Assembly: GCA_023443765.1 (NCBI GenBank)
Contig: JAEZTA010000026.1
Location: forward strand, 1 to 23,473
Length of the DNA: 23,473 bases
Source: Bacteroidota bacterium
GTDB lineage: Bacteria > Bacteroidota > Bacteroidia > Bacteroidales > Rikenellaceae
Direction of reading: 5' to 3'
The position numbers were made by a program, and so were the translations under genes. Positions 1 through 7,444 of the stretch are shown piece after piece. The notes beneath the pieces were generated by a model. The model was not told the origin of the DNA and ran no database searches. It saw only the letters and a list, made by a program, of their open reading frames with translations. Numbering within the stretch: the stretch's first letter is position 1; each line of letters begins with the position of its first letter.

Positions 1-103
1 TCGCCGACGGTTTCCGTATGGGCGATGTGTCGTTTGTGCCCTGTTGGCCTTCCGGCCGTTCCGTACATGACCGGAGGGTTACTGCGTGAACCGGTTGAAA
101 GTG

Positions 104-194
104 GTTTTAGGAGGGCATACAGATGCGGGTGCATACAAAAACAGCAGGGAATCTCGCGATTGCCTGCTGCCCCAGGAGGTTACCCTCCTAAAAC
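104..194. repeat. Inverted-repeat element with nested hairpins
   Basis: GTTTTAGGAGGG (104-115) and CCCTCCTAAAAC (183-194) are a perfect 12-bp inverted repeat. Between the arms lies CAGCAGG (142-148) with CCTGCTG (163-169), extended by AATC/GATT inside. AGGAGG (175-180) can also pair locally with CCTCCT (184-189), so the right arm has two mutually exclusive partners, as in a switching RNA or attenuator. Read on the minus strand, the 142-169 hairpin is followed by five U residues (141-137), which looks like an intrinsic terminator. I do not recognise the family. It may be a structured RNA on either strand or the 3' end of a gene left of the window. Confidence 0.5.
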
Positions 195-210
195 TACTAA
201 CCCAAACTTA
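137..210 (-). ncRNA. Candidate short RNA on the minus strand
   Basis: On the minus strand TAAGTTTG (210-203) is a perfect match to the Bacteroidetes -7 box. A transcript would start near 198 and run through the AGGAGG/CCTCCT hairpin to the CAGCAGG...CCTGCTG hairpin with its U tract at 141-137. This gives an RNA of about 60 nt with promoter-like and terminator-like ends. No TTTG was found at the right -33 distance, so the call is tentative. Confidence 0.25.
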
Positions 211-381
211 AATAAATGAAGAAACCTCACTGCGGTTGCTGTTCCGCAGTTGACTGAAATAAGTACAAAGCGCGTGCCAAAGTCGCGGCGGTGTCAGTCG
301 GAAAAAGGGCGCATGATAGTTCGAACGGACCATTGTGCGGCGGCGGCCTATGGCATCCCGTGCAAATATTCCGCCGGATCG

Positions 382-413
382 TTTGCATCCTGCCGATAAA
401 AGCCGTACCTTCG
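382..413 (+). promoter_or_regulatory. Promoter of the riboswitch transcript
   Basis: TTTG (382-385), a 20-bp spacer and TACCTTCG (406-413) match the Bacteroidetes primary-sigma consensus with one mismatch in the -7 box. The predicted start near 418-420 falls at the 5' end of the riboswitch P1 stem, which supports both calls. Confidence 0.7.
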
Positions 414-416
414 CGG

Positions 417-592
417 CGCAATGGTTTCCCCATGGTGGGGAATTAAAAGGGAATGCCGTGTAAATCGGCAACAGTTCCCGCTGCTGTGAGTTCCGCCCGA
501 AAGGGCATTTTTCGTCGCGACATTCTGAGCCACTGGTCTTTGGGACCGGGAAGGCGTCGCGCCGGGGGACAAGTCAGAAGACCTGCCTTGCG
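417..592 (+). promoter_or_regulatory. Cobalamin (B12) riboswitch
   Basis: The conserved core is plain to read: AAAGGGAA, a short hairpin, then the cobalamin-type segment ending in CAGTTCCCGCTGCTGTGA (from about 470), GAGCCACTGG near 527, CCGGGAAGGC near 546, and the hallmark AAGTCAGAAGACCTGCC at 571-587. CGCAA (417-421) pairs with TTGCG (588-592) to close P1. The element binds a cobalamin and normally lowers expression when B12 is plentiful. Downstream there is a short CGCC/GGCG stem followed by seven T (near 652-658), a possible but weak terminator. The only gene before the next terminator is the lipoprotein at 857. Confidence 0.93.
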
Positions 593-856
593 AAATAGGG
601 TGTTTGCTCCTGCGGAGAAAGGGAGCGCCTGAAGTCGTCACCGGCGGTTTTTTTCGTACGTCCCTAATTTACTTCAGCCTTCTTTTTCCATTCGGAGCGA
701 GCCTCTTCGGACAGACTTTTTTACGGTCGGATGAGGAAGTCGTCGCCATGCTTTGCCGGGTCGTTATGCCCGTTTCTGCCTGTGCGGTATCCACCGTGGA
801 GTTTGTCCGTTACGGACGAGACAGAACAGATGGAACCATTAACTAAAAAACAAAGC
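593..856 (+). other. Long leader between riboswitch and lipoprotein gene
   Basis: These 264 bases carry no gene I can support. They include a weak stem with a T7 run (about 626-658) and a small hairpin GTCCG/CGGAC (805-817). I found no good TAnnTTTG box here, so the lipoprotein is most simply transcribed from the promoter at 382-413, giving an unusually long 5' UTR. Frames open in this stretch have no signal or family resemblance. Confidence 0.5.
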
Positions 857-2500
857 ATGATGAAAAAGTTACTTATGATCTGCTCCTGGGCGCTGCTTCT
901 CGGCGGCTGCAAGAGCGAATCGGGCTCTACGGACCCGGACGGAGACAAACCTGTACCCCCCCCCTCGGCTGAACTATTACAAAAAATCGAGGACCTCAAT
1001 GCCGGGCTGGTCTCGCTGAAAGCATTGGCCGGAGCCGTGTCGCAGTCGGAAGTGCGGTCGCTGACCGAGGCCGAAGACGGCGCGCACCTTACGTTCAGCG
1101 ACGGAACGGAGCTGACGCTTGCCTGCAATGCGGATGCTACTGAAGCGCCGCTGATCGGCATTGCCGCCGACGGGGAGGCGTATTACTGGACGCTGGCTGC
1201 GGAAAAAGATACGCCGTGGCTGAAAGATGCCGCCGGCGCGAAACTGCCCGTTTCGGGGCCTGTTCCGGTGACGGGACGCGATGACAAGGGTTTCTGGACC
1301 GTGACGACGGATGCCGCCGTGACGCCGTGGCAGATCGTGAATGCCGCCGGAAATCCGATCGAAGCCACCGGCGACGAGCACGTGGAGTTGTTCCGGTCGG
1401 TAAAGGCCGAAGGCGGCAAGGTGGAGATCGAACTGACGGACGGCGGGAAACTTTCGGCTGCGCAGATCAACGACCTGGGCGCTGCCGGAACGGCCAACTG
1501 CTATGTGGTTTCGGCTCCCGGAAAATATATTTTCAGCGCTAAAGTGCGCGGAAACGGCGCCGGTGAAGGTGTCGGGTTCGACCCGGCGATCGAAATCGCA
1601 GCCGACATGACGGCCGACTGGCTGTGGACCGACTCCGAAGGCCTCGTGTCGGAAGTCGCCCTCGACAAGGAGTCCGGCGATATTTCCTTTACGGCCGGCG
1701 AAGGCAAGGGTAACACCCTCATTGCCTTGATGAAGGACGGTGTGATTGTCTGGAGCTGGCACATCTGGGTGACCGATGCTCCGCAGACGATGACCTACAA
1801 GAACGGTACGGTGTTCATGGACCGCAACCTGGGTGCCGTGGGTACGACCGTAGGCGGTACGGATGCCTATGGCATGTACTACCAGTGGGGGCGCAAGGAT
1901 CCGTTCTACTGGGGTACGGTGACTTCGACGAGCGCGGCCCCCTTTGTTGAACTGGCGGAACTTACCTTCATCAATCCGGCTTATTCGACTGCGGCATGGA
2001 AGTATACCAAGAGTGCGGTGGCGTTGGATGTCGCCGCGGCTAATCCCATGATCTTCTATAATAATACGGTCGGAACCGGTTACAACTGGCTCGCTTCGCC
2101 GAATGCGAAACTGTGGGGTGCAGCCAAGACACTCAACGATCCCTGTCCTCCGGGATACAAGGTTCCGGATATCGATGCCTGGGAGGATTTGAGTTTTGGT
2201 CGTGACTATATCGCCGGTGTATCGGCTTGGGATGTCGAGAATTATGGTGTGACCTATACCCACGACGGAAAGACGGCCTGGTATCCCGGGCAGGGCTACC
2301 GGATGTACAGTTCGGGTGCTATCGTCGGCCAGCGGACGGCTTCGAGCGGAGGTTCGGGTGGTTACTGGTCGTCGAAGGCAACAGCTACTAAAGCCTATTA
2401 CCTGTATATTAAGAAACAAATCAGTTCCTCTGGGTCGATCAACCCGGAACTGGAAGTGAACCGTTCCTACGGCTATTCGGTGCGTTGCTGCAAGGAGTAA
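857..2500 (+). CDS. Surface lipoprotein, DUF4988 N-terminus and FISUMP C-terminus
   Basis: A 547-residue lipoprotein. I chose the ATG at 857 because it gives MMKKLL, a hydrophobic stretch and the lipobox LLGGC (Cys18), followed by an acidic and Pro-rich linker that favours surface export. Residues ~35-130 resemble the DUF4988/PL29 N-terminal domain of Bacteroidetes surface proteins (short helix, then repeated GTELTL-like beta strands). The middle has the ANCYVVSAPGKY segment often seen in these proteins. The C-terminal third, from FMDRNLGAVG through YWSSKA to YGYSVRC, is a Fibrobacter-succinogenes-major-paralogous (FISUMP) domain. The gene is alone between a cobalamin riboswitch and a terminator, which suggests expression under B12 limitation. 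A binding role at the cell surface is plausible; a B12-related ligand is inference only. Confidence 0.85.
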   Translation: MMKKLLMICSWALLLGGCKSESGSTDPDGDKPVPPPSAELLQKIEDLNAGLVSLKALAGAVSQSEVRSLTEAEDGAHLTFSDGTELTLACNADATEAPLIGIAADGEAYYWTLAAEKDTPWLKDAAGAKLPVSGPVPVTGRDDKGFWTVTTDAAVTPWQIVNAAGNPIEATGDEHVELFRSVKAEGGKVEIELTDGGKLSAAQINDLGAAGTANCYVVSAPGKYIFSAKVRGNGAGEGVGFDPAIEIAADMTADWLWTDSEGLVSEVALDKESGDISFTAGEGKGNTLIALMKDGVIVWSWHIWVTDAPQTMTYKNGTVFMDRNLGAVGTTVGGTDAYGMYYQWGRKDPFYWGTVTSTSAAPFVELAELTFINPAYSTAAWKYTKSAVALDVAAANPMIFYNNTVGTGYNWLASPNAKLWGAAKTLNDPCPPGYKVPDIDAWEDLSFGRDYIAGVSAWDVENYGVTYTHDGKTAWYPGQGYRMYSSGAIVGQRTASSGGSGGYWSSKATATKAYYLYIKKQISSSGSINPELEVNRSYGYSVRCCKE

Positions 2501-2519
2501 CGAACCGCTTTGAATAGAT

Positions 2520-2553
2520 AAAGGCAGGACCCGAAAGTCCTGCCTTTGTTTTT
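2520..2553 (+). terminator. Intrinsic terminator of the lipoprotein gene
   Basis: A perfect 11-bp stem, AAAGGCAGGAC (2520-2530) with GTCCTGCCTTT (2537-2547), loop CCGAAA, then GTTTTT. It lies between the convergent lipoprotein gene and purB and closes the riboswitch transcript after one gene. Confidence 0.92.
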
Positions 2554-2568
2554 GGTGCGGATGCCGGA

Positions 2569-3924
2569 TTACCGGAACACGCCCGTGTAGGTCGAGGGCG
2601 AGAGGGCGCGCAACTCCTCTTTGACCGATTCGGCGACGGCGAGCGTCTCGATGAACGCTGCGATCGACTCGTGGGTGATGTGGGCGTTGGTGCGCGTCAG
2701 GGCCTTCAGCGCCTCGTAGGGTTTCGGGAAACCTTCGCGGCGCAGGATGGTCTGGATGCCTTCGGCCACGACGGCCCAGTTGTTCTCCAGGTCGCGCGCC
2801 AGCGCTTCGGGGTTGAGGATCACCTTGTTCAGCCCCTTCAGCAGCGATTGCAGGGCGATCACCGCATGGGCCATCGGCACGCCGATGTTGCGCAGCACGG
2901 TCGAGTCGGTCAGGTCGCGCTGGAGGCGCGAAACGGGCAGTTTCGATGCGAGGTGCTCGAAGACGGCGTTGGCGATGCCGAAGTTCCCTTCGGCGTTCTC
3001 GAAGTCGATGGGGTTGACCTTGTGGGGCATGGCGCTCGAACCGACCTCCCCGGCCTTGATCTGCTGCTTGAAGTACTCCATCGAGATGTAGGTCCACATG
3101 TCGCGCGAAAGGTCGATGAGGATGGTGTCGATGCGCTTCATGTTGTCGAAGATGGCGGCCAGGTTGTCGTAATGCTCGATCTGCGTGGTGTATTGCGAGC
3201 GGCAAAGTCCCAGCGTCTCGCCCACGAACCGGTTGGCGAAAGCGACCCAGTCGTACTGCGGATAGGCTGCGCGGTGGGCGTTGAAATTGCCCGTGGCGCC
3301 GCCGAATTTGGCCGGGACGGCGATGTCGTGGAGCATGGCCAGCTGTTTCTCGATGCGCTCGACGAAGACCATGAACTCCTTGCCGAGCGTCGTCGGCGAG
3401 GCGGGCTGTCCGTGCGTACGGGCCAGCATCGGAACTTCGCGCCACTGCTCGGCGAACGACGCCAACTTGTCGCGGACCTCCTCGACGACGGGGTAGTAGA
3501 CGCCCGTCATCGCCTCTTTCAGCGAGAGCGGAATGGCCGTATTGTTGATGTCCTGCGAGGTGAGGCCGAAATGGACGAACTCCTTGTAGGCTTCGAGCCC
3601 GAGTGTGTCCATTTTCTCCTTAATAATGTACTCGATGGCCTTTACGTCGTGGTTCGTCACCGACTCGATCTCCTTCACGCGCTCGGCGTCGGCAGCCGAG
3701 AAATCGAGGTAGAGGGCGCGCAGGGCGGCGAATTTCGAGCGGTCGATGCCGGCCAGCTGCGGGAGCGGCAGCTCGCACAGCGCGATGAAATACTCCACTT
3801 CGACGCGGATGCGGTAGCGGATAAGTGCCTGTTCTGAAAAATAATCGGCTAATTTCTCCGTTTTATTACGGTAGCGCCCGTCGACGGGCGAAATGGCTGT
3901 GAGAGGGCTCAGGAGAGTTGACAT
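2569..3924 (-). CDS. purB: Adenylosuccinate lyase
   Basis: A 451-residue protein of the fumarase/aspartase superfamily, close in length to E. coli PurB (456). It releases fumarate from SAICAR and from adenylosuccinate, so it serves two steps of purine synthesis in the cytosol. The N-terminus has SPVDGRY (12-18). TNHDVKA (90-96) and RTHGQPASPTT (169-179, His171) are active-site segments. GSSAMPHKVNP (295-305) is the superfamily signature, with the catalytic flexible-loop serine. The gene stands alone, converging on the upstream lipoprotein gene and diverging from the DUF4834 gene. A long antisense open frame overlaps it but is only a codon shadow. Confidence 0.97.
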   Translation of the reverse strand: MSTLLSPLTAISPVDGRYRNKTEKLADYFSEQALIRYRIRVEVEYFIALCELPLPQLAGIDRSKFAALRALYLDFSAADAERVKEIESVTNHDVKAIEYIIKEKMDTLGLEAYKEFVHFGLTSQDINNTAIPLSLKEAMTGVYYPVVEEVRDKLASFAEQWREVPMLARTHGQPASPTTLGKEFMVFVERIEKQLAMLHDIAVPAKFGGATGNFNAHRAAYPQYDWVAFANRFVGETLGLCRSQYTTQIEHYDNLAAIFDNMKRIDTILIDLSRDMWTYISMEYFKQQIKAGEVGSSAMPHKVNPIDFENAEGNFGIANAVFEHLASKLPVSRLQRDLTDSTVLRNIGVPMAHAVIALQSLLKGLNKVILNPEALARDLENNWAVVAEGIQTILRREGFPKPYEALKALTRTNAHITHESIAAFIETLAVAESVKEELRALSPSTYTGVFR

Positions 3925-4052
3925 GGGTTTGTTATTTTTTACGTATCGTTTGTGCGCTGTTTCCGGCGGAGCGTCACGACCCGGGCAGGGGTTGTTCCGC
4001 CCTGTACGGCGGGCCCGGGAGCAAACGGACGATGCCGGGAATTTTCAAACGC

Positions 4053-4060
4053 CAAATTTA
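4053..4060 (-). promoter_or_regulatory. Possible -7 box for purB
   Basis: The minus strand reads TAAATTTG here, a perfect -7 box, which would give purB a leader of about 120 nt. No TTTG lies at the usual -33 distance, so the call is tentative. The same 13-bp string AACGCCAAATTTA recurs at 8598-8610, ahead of another minus-strand gene. Confidence 0.4.
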
Positions 4061-4069
4061 CGACATTTA

Positions 4070-4100
4070 ATTGAAATACGCATAATTTTCCCTACCTTTG
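4070..4100 (+). promoter_or_regulatory. Promoter of the DUF4834-mlaEF operon
   Basis: ATTG (4070-4073), a 19-bp spacer and TACCTTTG (4093-4100) match the Bacteroidetes consensus with one mismatch in the -33 box. The predicted leader to the ATG at 4207 is about 100 nt. Confidence 0.65.
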
Positions 4101-4206
4101 CAAAGATAAACTTCGCCCGGACAGGCTGTAATACCGTAGCGTCGGATAAATTCGCCGCTGCGTCAGTCCAGCATTGTCTTTGCAGGGAATGTAAATTGAA
4201 ATCGGA

Positions 4207-4617
4207 ATGAATTTCATACTGGCAATCATCGACTCCCTGGTGAGGTTCGTGCAGCGCAACCCGCTGACGACGCTCATCATCGTCATACTGGCGCTCGGCG
4301 CCCCCGCGCTGCTCAAAGGCATCGCGCTGTTTATCTTGTACTTTTTTATGGGACTTATTTTATTGATCGTCGTGCTGATGCTGGTCTTCCGCTGGCGGAT
4401 CTACAAGGTTCGCAAGCAGATGGAGGAGCAGTTCGGCGAAGGCTTCGGGCAGCAGCCCGGGCAGGGCGGCTTCGGCGGTTTCGGCTCGCCCTTTGCAGAA
4501 CAGCAGCGCAAACAGCGCGAAGGCGAAGTGAAGGTGCACAAAACCCCGGGAGCGCCCGAAAAGCGCGTGTCGAAGGACGTGGGCGACTACGTCGAATTCG
4601 AAGAGGAAAAGGAATAG
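4207..4617 (+). CDS. DUF4834 family small membrane protein
   Basis: A 136-residue protein typical of the DUF4834 family of Bacteroidetes, function unknown. Two hydrophobic segments (about 20-40 and 42-62) form a membrane anchor. A basic stretch RWRIYKVRKQ follows, then a Gly/Gln/Phe-rich region (about 75-97) and a charged C-terminal tail ending in acidic residues (about 100-136). The tail probably faces the cytosol by the positive-inside rule (inference). The stop codon is one base before the start of the MlaE-type permease, so the two are translated together and are likely to work in the same envelope lipid process. Confidence 0.8.
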   Translation: MNFILAIIDSLVRFVQRNPLTTLIIVILALGAPALLKGIALFILYFFMGLILLIVVLMLVFRWRIYKVRKQMEEQFGEGFGQQPGQGGFGGFGSPFAEQQRKQREGEVKVHKTPGAPEKRVSKDVGDYVEFEEEKE

Positions 4618-4618
4618 C

Positions 4619-5362
4619 ATGCTGAAAATTTTCGAACTCATAGGGCGCTACTTCATGCTGATGGGAAAGGTCTTTTCCCGTCCGGAGAAGGCAGCGATCT
4701 ACCGCCGTCGGATCGTCTACGAAATGGAGGCGCTCGGCATCAATTCGATCGGCCTGACGGCCCTTATTTCGGTCTTCATCGGCGCGGTCATCACGTTGCA
4801 GATGTGTATCAACCTCGATTCGCCGTTCATTCCCCGCTCGCTGGTGGGCTACGCCACGCGCGAGACGATGATCCTCGAATTCTCGTCGGCGGTCGTGGCG
4901 CTGATTCTCGCCGGAAAAGTCGGGTCGAGCATCGCCTCGGAGATCGGCACGATGCGTATCACCGAGCAGATCGACGCCCTCGAAATCATGGGCGTCAACT
5001 CCGCTTCGTACCTCATCCTCCCGAAGATCGTCGCCGCGATGATCTTCTTCCCCTTCCTGACGATCCTTTCGATCCTGATCGGCATTCTGGGCGGCTACCT
5101 GATTGCCGCCGCGACGGGCATCATGATCCCTGCCGACTATGTCGACGGCCTCCTGATGGACTTCAAGCCCTATTCGATCACCTATACGCTGATCAAGACC
5201 GTCTTCTTCGCCTACATCATCACCTCGATCTCGGCCTTCTACGGCTACAACGCCCGCGGCAACTCGCTGGAAGTCGGTACGGCCTCGACGCACGCCGTGG
5301 TGGCCAGTTGCGTGGTGATCCTGCTTTTCGACCTTATCCTGACACAAGTCCTGCTCATATGA
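4619..5362 (+). CDS. mlaE: MlaE-family ABC transporter permease
   Basis: A 247-residue permease of the MlaE/TrnK family, the inner-membrane subunit of MCE-type lipid transporters that move phospholipid between the inner and outer membranes. An N-terminal amphipathic stretch is followed by about five hydrophobic segments (near 42-62, 88-104, 133-165, 178-215 and 228-247). The family's conserved cytosolic coupling motif EIGTMRITEQIDALEIMG is at 108-125. It starts one base after the DUF4834 stop and overlaps the ATPase gene by four bases (ATGA), so coupled translation is likely. No MCE-domain (MlaD) gene follows in this window, although one is the usual partner. Confidence 0.93.
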   Translation: MLKIFELIGRYFMLMGKVFSRPEKAAIYRRRIVYEMEALGINSIGLTALISVFIGAVITLQMCINLDSPFIPRSLVGYATRETMILEFSSAVVALILAGKVGSSIASEIGTMRITEQIDALEIMGVNSASYLILPKIVAAMIFFPFLTILSILIGILGGYLIAAATGIMIPADYVDGLLMDFKPYSITYTLIKTVFFAYIITSISAFYGYNARGNSLEVGTASTHAVVASCVVILLFDLILTQVLLI

Positions 5363-6114
5363 TACGCGCCGAACATATCGTCAAGTCGTTCGACGGCCGG
5401 GTGGTGCTCGACGACATCTCGGTCGAATTCGAGACCGGAAAAACAAACCTCATCATCGGCCGCAGCGGTTCGGGAAAGACCGTGCTGCTCAAAACCCTGG
5501 TGGGGCTGCACGAGCCTGATTCGGGCGACGTGTGGTACGACGACGTGAACTTCACGAAGCTGGGGTTTCGCGACCGCAAGGCTATCCGCAAGGACATCGG
5601 CATGATCTTCCAGGGCGGGGCCCTGCTCGACTCGTCGACCGTTGTGGAGAACGTCAAGCTGCCGCTCGACCTCTTCACCTCGCAGAGCGAGAAGGAGAAG
5701 ATGGAGCGGGTGAATTTCTGCCTCCGGCGTGTGCGGCTCGACGAAGCCAACAACCTCTATCCGGCCGAACTCTCGGGCGGCATGATCAAGCGCGTGGCCA
5801 TCGCCCGCGCCATCGTGATGAATCCCCGTTACCTGTTCTGCGACGAACCCAACTCGGGCCTCGACCCGCAGACCTCGATCGTCATCGACAACCTGATCCA
5901 CGAGATTACCGAGGAGTACGGCATCACGACGATCATCAATACCCACGACATGAACTCCGTGATGGAGATCGGCGAGAAAATTGTATACATCCACGACGGC
6001 CGCAAATGGTGGGAGGGAACCAAGGACGATATCCTGCATGCCGACAACCGCGAGCTGAACGATTTCGTCTTCGCTTCGGCCATGGCCAAACGGGCGAAAA
6101 AAGCCGTGCAGTAA
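5359..6114 (+). CDS. mlaF: MlaF-family ABC transporter ATP-binding protein
   Basis: A 251-residue ABC ATPase that would power the MlaE-type permease encoded just upstream. The start at 5359 overlaps the permease stop (ATGA), and the MIRAEHIVKSF beginning fits the family. The Walker A motif GRSGSGKT is at 34-41, the Q-loop Gln at 85, the signature LSGGM at 138-142, Walker B YLFCDEP at 158-164 with Glu163, and the switch His at 196 in NTHDM. LSGGM with a following KR is typical of MlaF-like proteins. The gene ends the operon; the next gene, gapA, has its own promoter. Confidence 0.94.
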   Translation: MIRAEHIVKSFDGRVVLDDISVEFETGKTNLIIGRSGSGKTVLLKTLVGLHEPDSGDVWYDDVNFTKLGFRDRKAIRKDIGMIFQGGALLDSSTVVENVKLPLDLFTSQSEKEKMERVNFCLRRVRLDEANNLYPAELSGGMIKRVAIARAIVMNPRYLFCDEPNSGLDPQTSIVIDNLIHEITEEYGITTIINTHDMNSVMEIGEKIVYIHDGRKWWEGTKDDILHADNRELNDFVFASAMAKRAKKAVQ

Positions 6115-6218
6115 GGTCGGAACCGGCTGTGCGCCGGGCGGAAACGACTGCTTTGGGCTGTTCTCGATGCTCCGGCAAAGAGGTGTGTCAGGGGTTCGTA
6201 AAAAAATTTAATTTTTTA

Positions 6219-6250
6219 TTTGCGAAAATTGTATAAAGTGTGTACTTTTG
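6219..6250 (+). promoter_or_regulatory. Strong promoter of gapA
   Basis: TTTG (6219-6222), a 20-bp spacer and TACTTTTG (6243-6250) form a perfect match to the Bacteroidetes consensus, in a locally AT-rich stretch. The leader to the ATG at 6302 is about 45 nt and A-rich, as expected for a highly expressed gene in this phylum. Confidence 0.88.
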
Positions 6251-6301
6251 TGCTGTTAAAAAAATAACGCAATTTTTTACTAACAAATAATTCAAAATCT
6301 T

Positions 6302-7315
6302 ATGGCAACTATTAAAATCGGTATCAACGGCTTCGGTCGTATCGGCCGTCTGGTGTTCCGCGCAGCGTGCAACAACGCAAACGTTGAGGTTGTAGGTATC
6401 AACGACCTCGTACCCGTAGACTACATGGCCTACATGCTCAAGTACGACTCGGTTCACGGCCGCTTCAACGGTACGGTTGACTACAACGTAGAGAAGAGCC
6501 AGCTGATCGTAAACGGCAAGGCTATCCGCGTAACCGCCGAGAAGGATCCCGCAAACCTGAAGTGGAATGAGGTAGGTGCTGAGTACGTCGTTGAGTCGAC
6601 GGGTCTCTTCCTGACGAAGGAGAAGGCTGCCGCTCACATCGCAGCAGGTGCCAAGTATGTCGTAATGTCGGCTCCCTCGAAGGACGACACCCCGATGTTC
6701 GTATGCGGCGTCAACACCGACAGCTATGCCGGCCAGACGATCGTTTCGAACGCATCGTGCACCACGAACTGCCTTGCTCCCCTTGCCAAGGTTATCAACG
6801 ACAAGTTCGGTATCGTTGAAGGTCTGATGACGACCGTTCACGCTACCACCGCAACGCAGAAGACTGTTGACGGTCCCTCGATGAAGGACTGGCGCGGCGG
6901 CCGTGCCGCTTCGGGCAACATCATCCCCTCGTCGACGGGTGCTGCCAAGGCCGTAGGCAAGGTGATCCCTGCCCTGAACGGCAAACTGACCGGTATGGCA
7001 TTCCGTGTTCCGACCCTCGACGTTTCGGTCGTTGACCTGACCTGCCGTCTGGAGAAGGGCGCTTCGTACGACGAGATCAAGGCTGCCATGAAGCATGCTG
7101 CCGAGAACGAGTTCAAGGGTATCATCGAGTACACCGAGGACGACGTTGTATCGACCGACTTTACGGGCGACGCCAACACCTCGATCTTCGACGCTAAGGC
7201 TGGTATCGCGCTGAACGCTAACTTCGTGAAGCTCGTAGCCTGGTATGACAACGAGTGGGGCTACTCGAACAAGGTTGTGATGCTCATCGAGAAGATGGCT
7301 GCATTCAACAAATAA
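6302..7315 (+). CDS. gapA: Glyceraldehyde-3-phosphate dehydrogenase
   Basis: A 337-residue type I GAPDH that oxidises glyceraldehyde-3-phosphate with NAD and phosphate to 1,3-bisphosphoglycerate in glycolysis. GINGFGRIGR (8-17) is the dinucleotide-binding turn. The catalytic segment is SNASCTTNCLAP, with Cys153, and its partner His180 is in TTVHATT. The C-terminal WYDNEWGYS motif is present. Codon use differs from the neighbours (many GTA valine and GCT alanine codons), as expected for a very highly expressed gene and not a sign of transfer. It is a single-gene unit between a perfect promoter and a strong terminator. Confidence 0.98.
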   Translation: MATIKIGINGFGRIGRLVFRAACNNANVEVVGINDLVPVDYMAYMLKYDSVHGRFNGTVDYNVEKSQLIVNGKAIRVTAEKDPANLKWNEVGAEYVVESTGLFLTKEKAAAHIAAGAKYVVMSAPSKDDTPMFVCGVNTDSYAGQTIVSNASCTTNCLAPLAKVINDKFGIVEGLMTTVHATTATQKTVDGPSMKDWRGGRAASGNIIPSSTGAAKAVGKVIPALNGKLTGMAFRVPTLDVSVVDLTCRLEKGASYDEIKAAMKHAAENEFKGIIEYTEDDVVSTDFTGDANTSIFDAKAGIALNANFVKLVAWYDNEWGYSNKVVMLIEKMAAFNK

Positions 7316-7336
7316 TCGAGCCATTCGATAAAACGG

Positions 7337-7366
7337 GAGGGAACCTGCAAAGGTTCCCTCTTTTTT
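7337..7366 (+). terminator. Intrinsic terminator of gapA
   Basis: A perfect 9-bp stem, GAGGGAACC (7337-7345) with GGTTCCCTC (7352-7360), loop TGCAAA, followed by six T. Confidence 0.94.
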
Positions 7367-7377
7367 GTGTGTATGGT

Positions 7378-7409
7378 TTTGATATTGCCCGGAAAAAAGA
7401 GTATATTTG
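7378..7409 (+). promoter_or_regulatory. Promoter of the small lipoprotein gene
   Basis: TTTG (7378-7381), a 20-bp spacer and TATATTTG (7402-7409) match the consensus perfectly. The predicted leader to the ATG at 7445 is about 30 nt. Confidence 0.85.
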
Positions 7410-7444
7410 ACAAAACTACTCTCCCTCTTAATTCATTTTGCGTC

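Noticed and set aside
104..194. Possible tRNA-like cloverleaf
   Set aside because: The outer stem is 12 bp, and there is no TPsiC sequence, anticodon arm or CCA-like end.
25..219. Open frame through the left-edge inverted repeat
   Set aside because: It has no family resemblance, runs through strong hairpins and has unusual composition. A possible gene end in another frame (stop at 87-89) is equally unsupported.
216..257. Thirteen-codon frame MKKPHCGCCSAVD in a good AT-rich start context
   Set aside because: It is too short to support without expression data, and no attenuator typical of a leader peptide follows it directly.
977..3445. Very long minus-strand open frame (822 codons) antisense to the lipoprotein gene and overlapping purB
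   Set aside because: It overlaps two well-supported genes, has no family resemblance and is rich in Arg/His/Pro as expected of a GC-rich antisense shadow.
6302..7315. Atypical codon use in gapA as a sign of gene transfer
   Set aside because: The shift towards a few codons fits very high expression, and the gene is a typical core enzyme.
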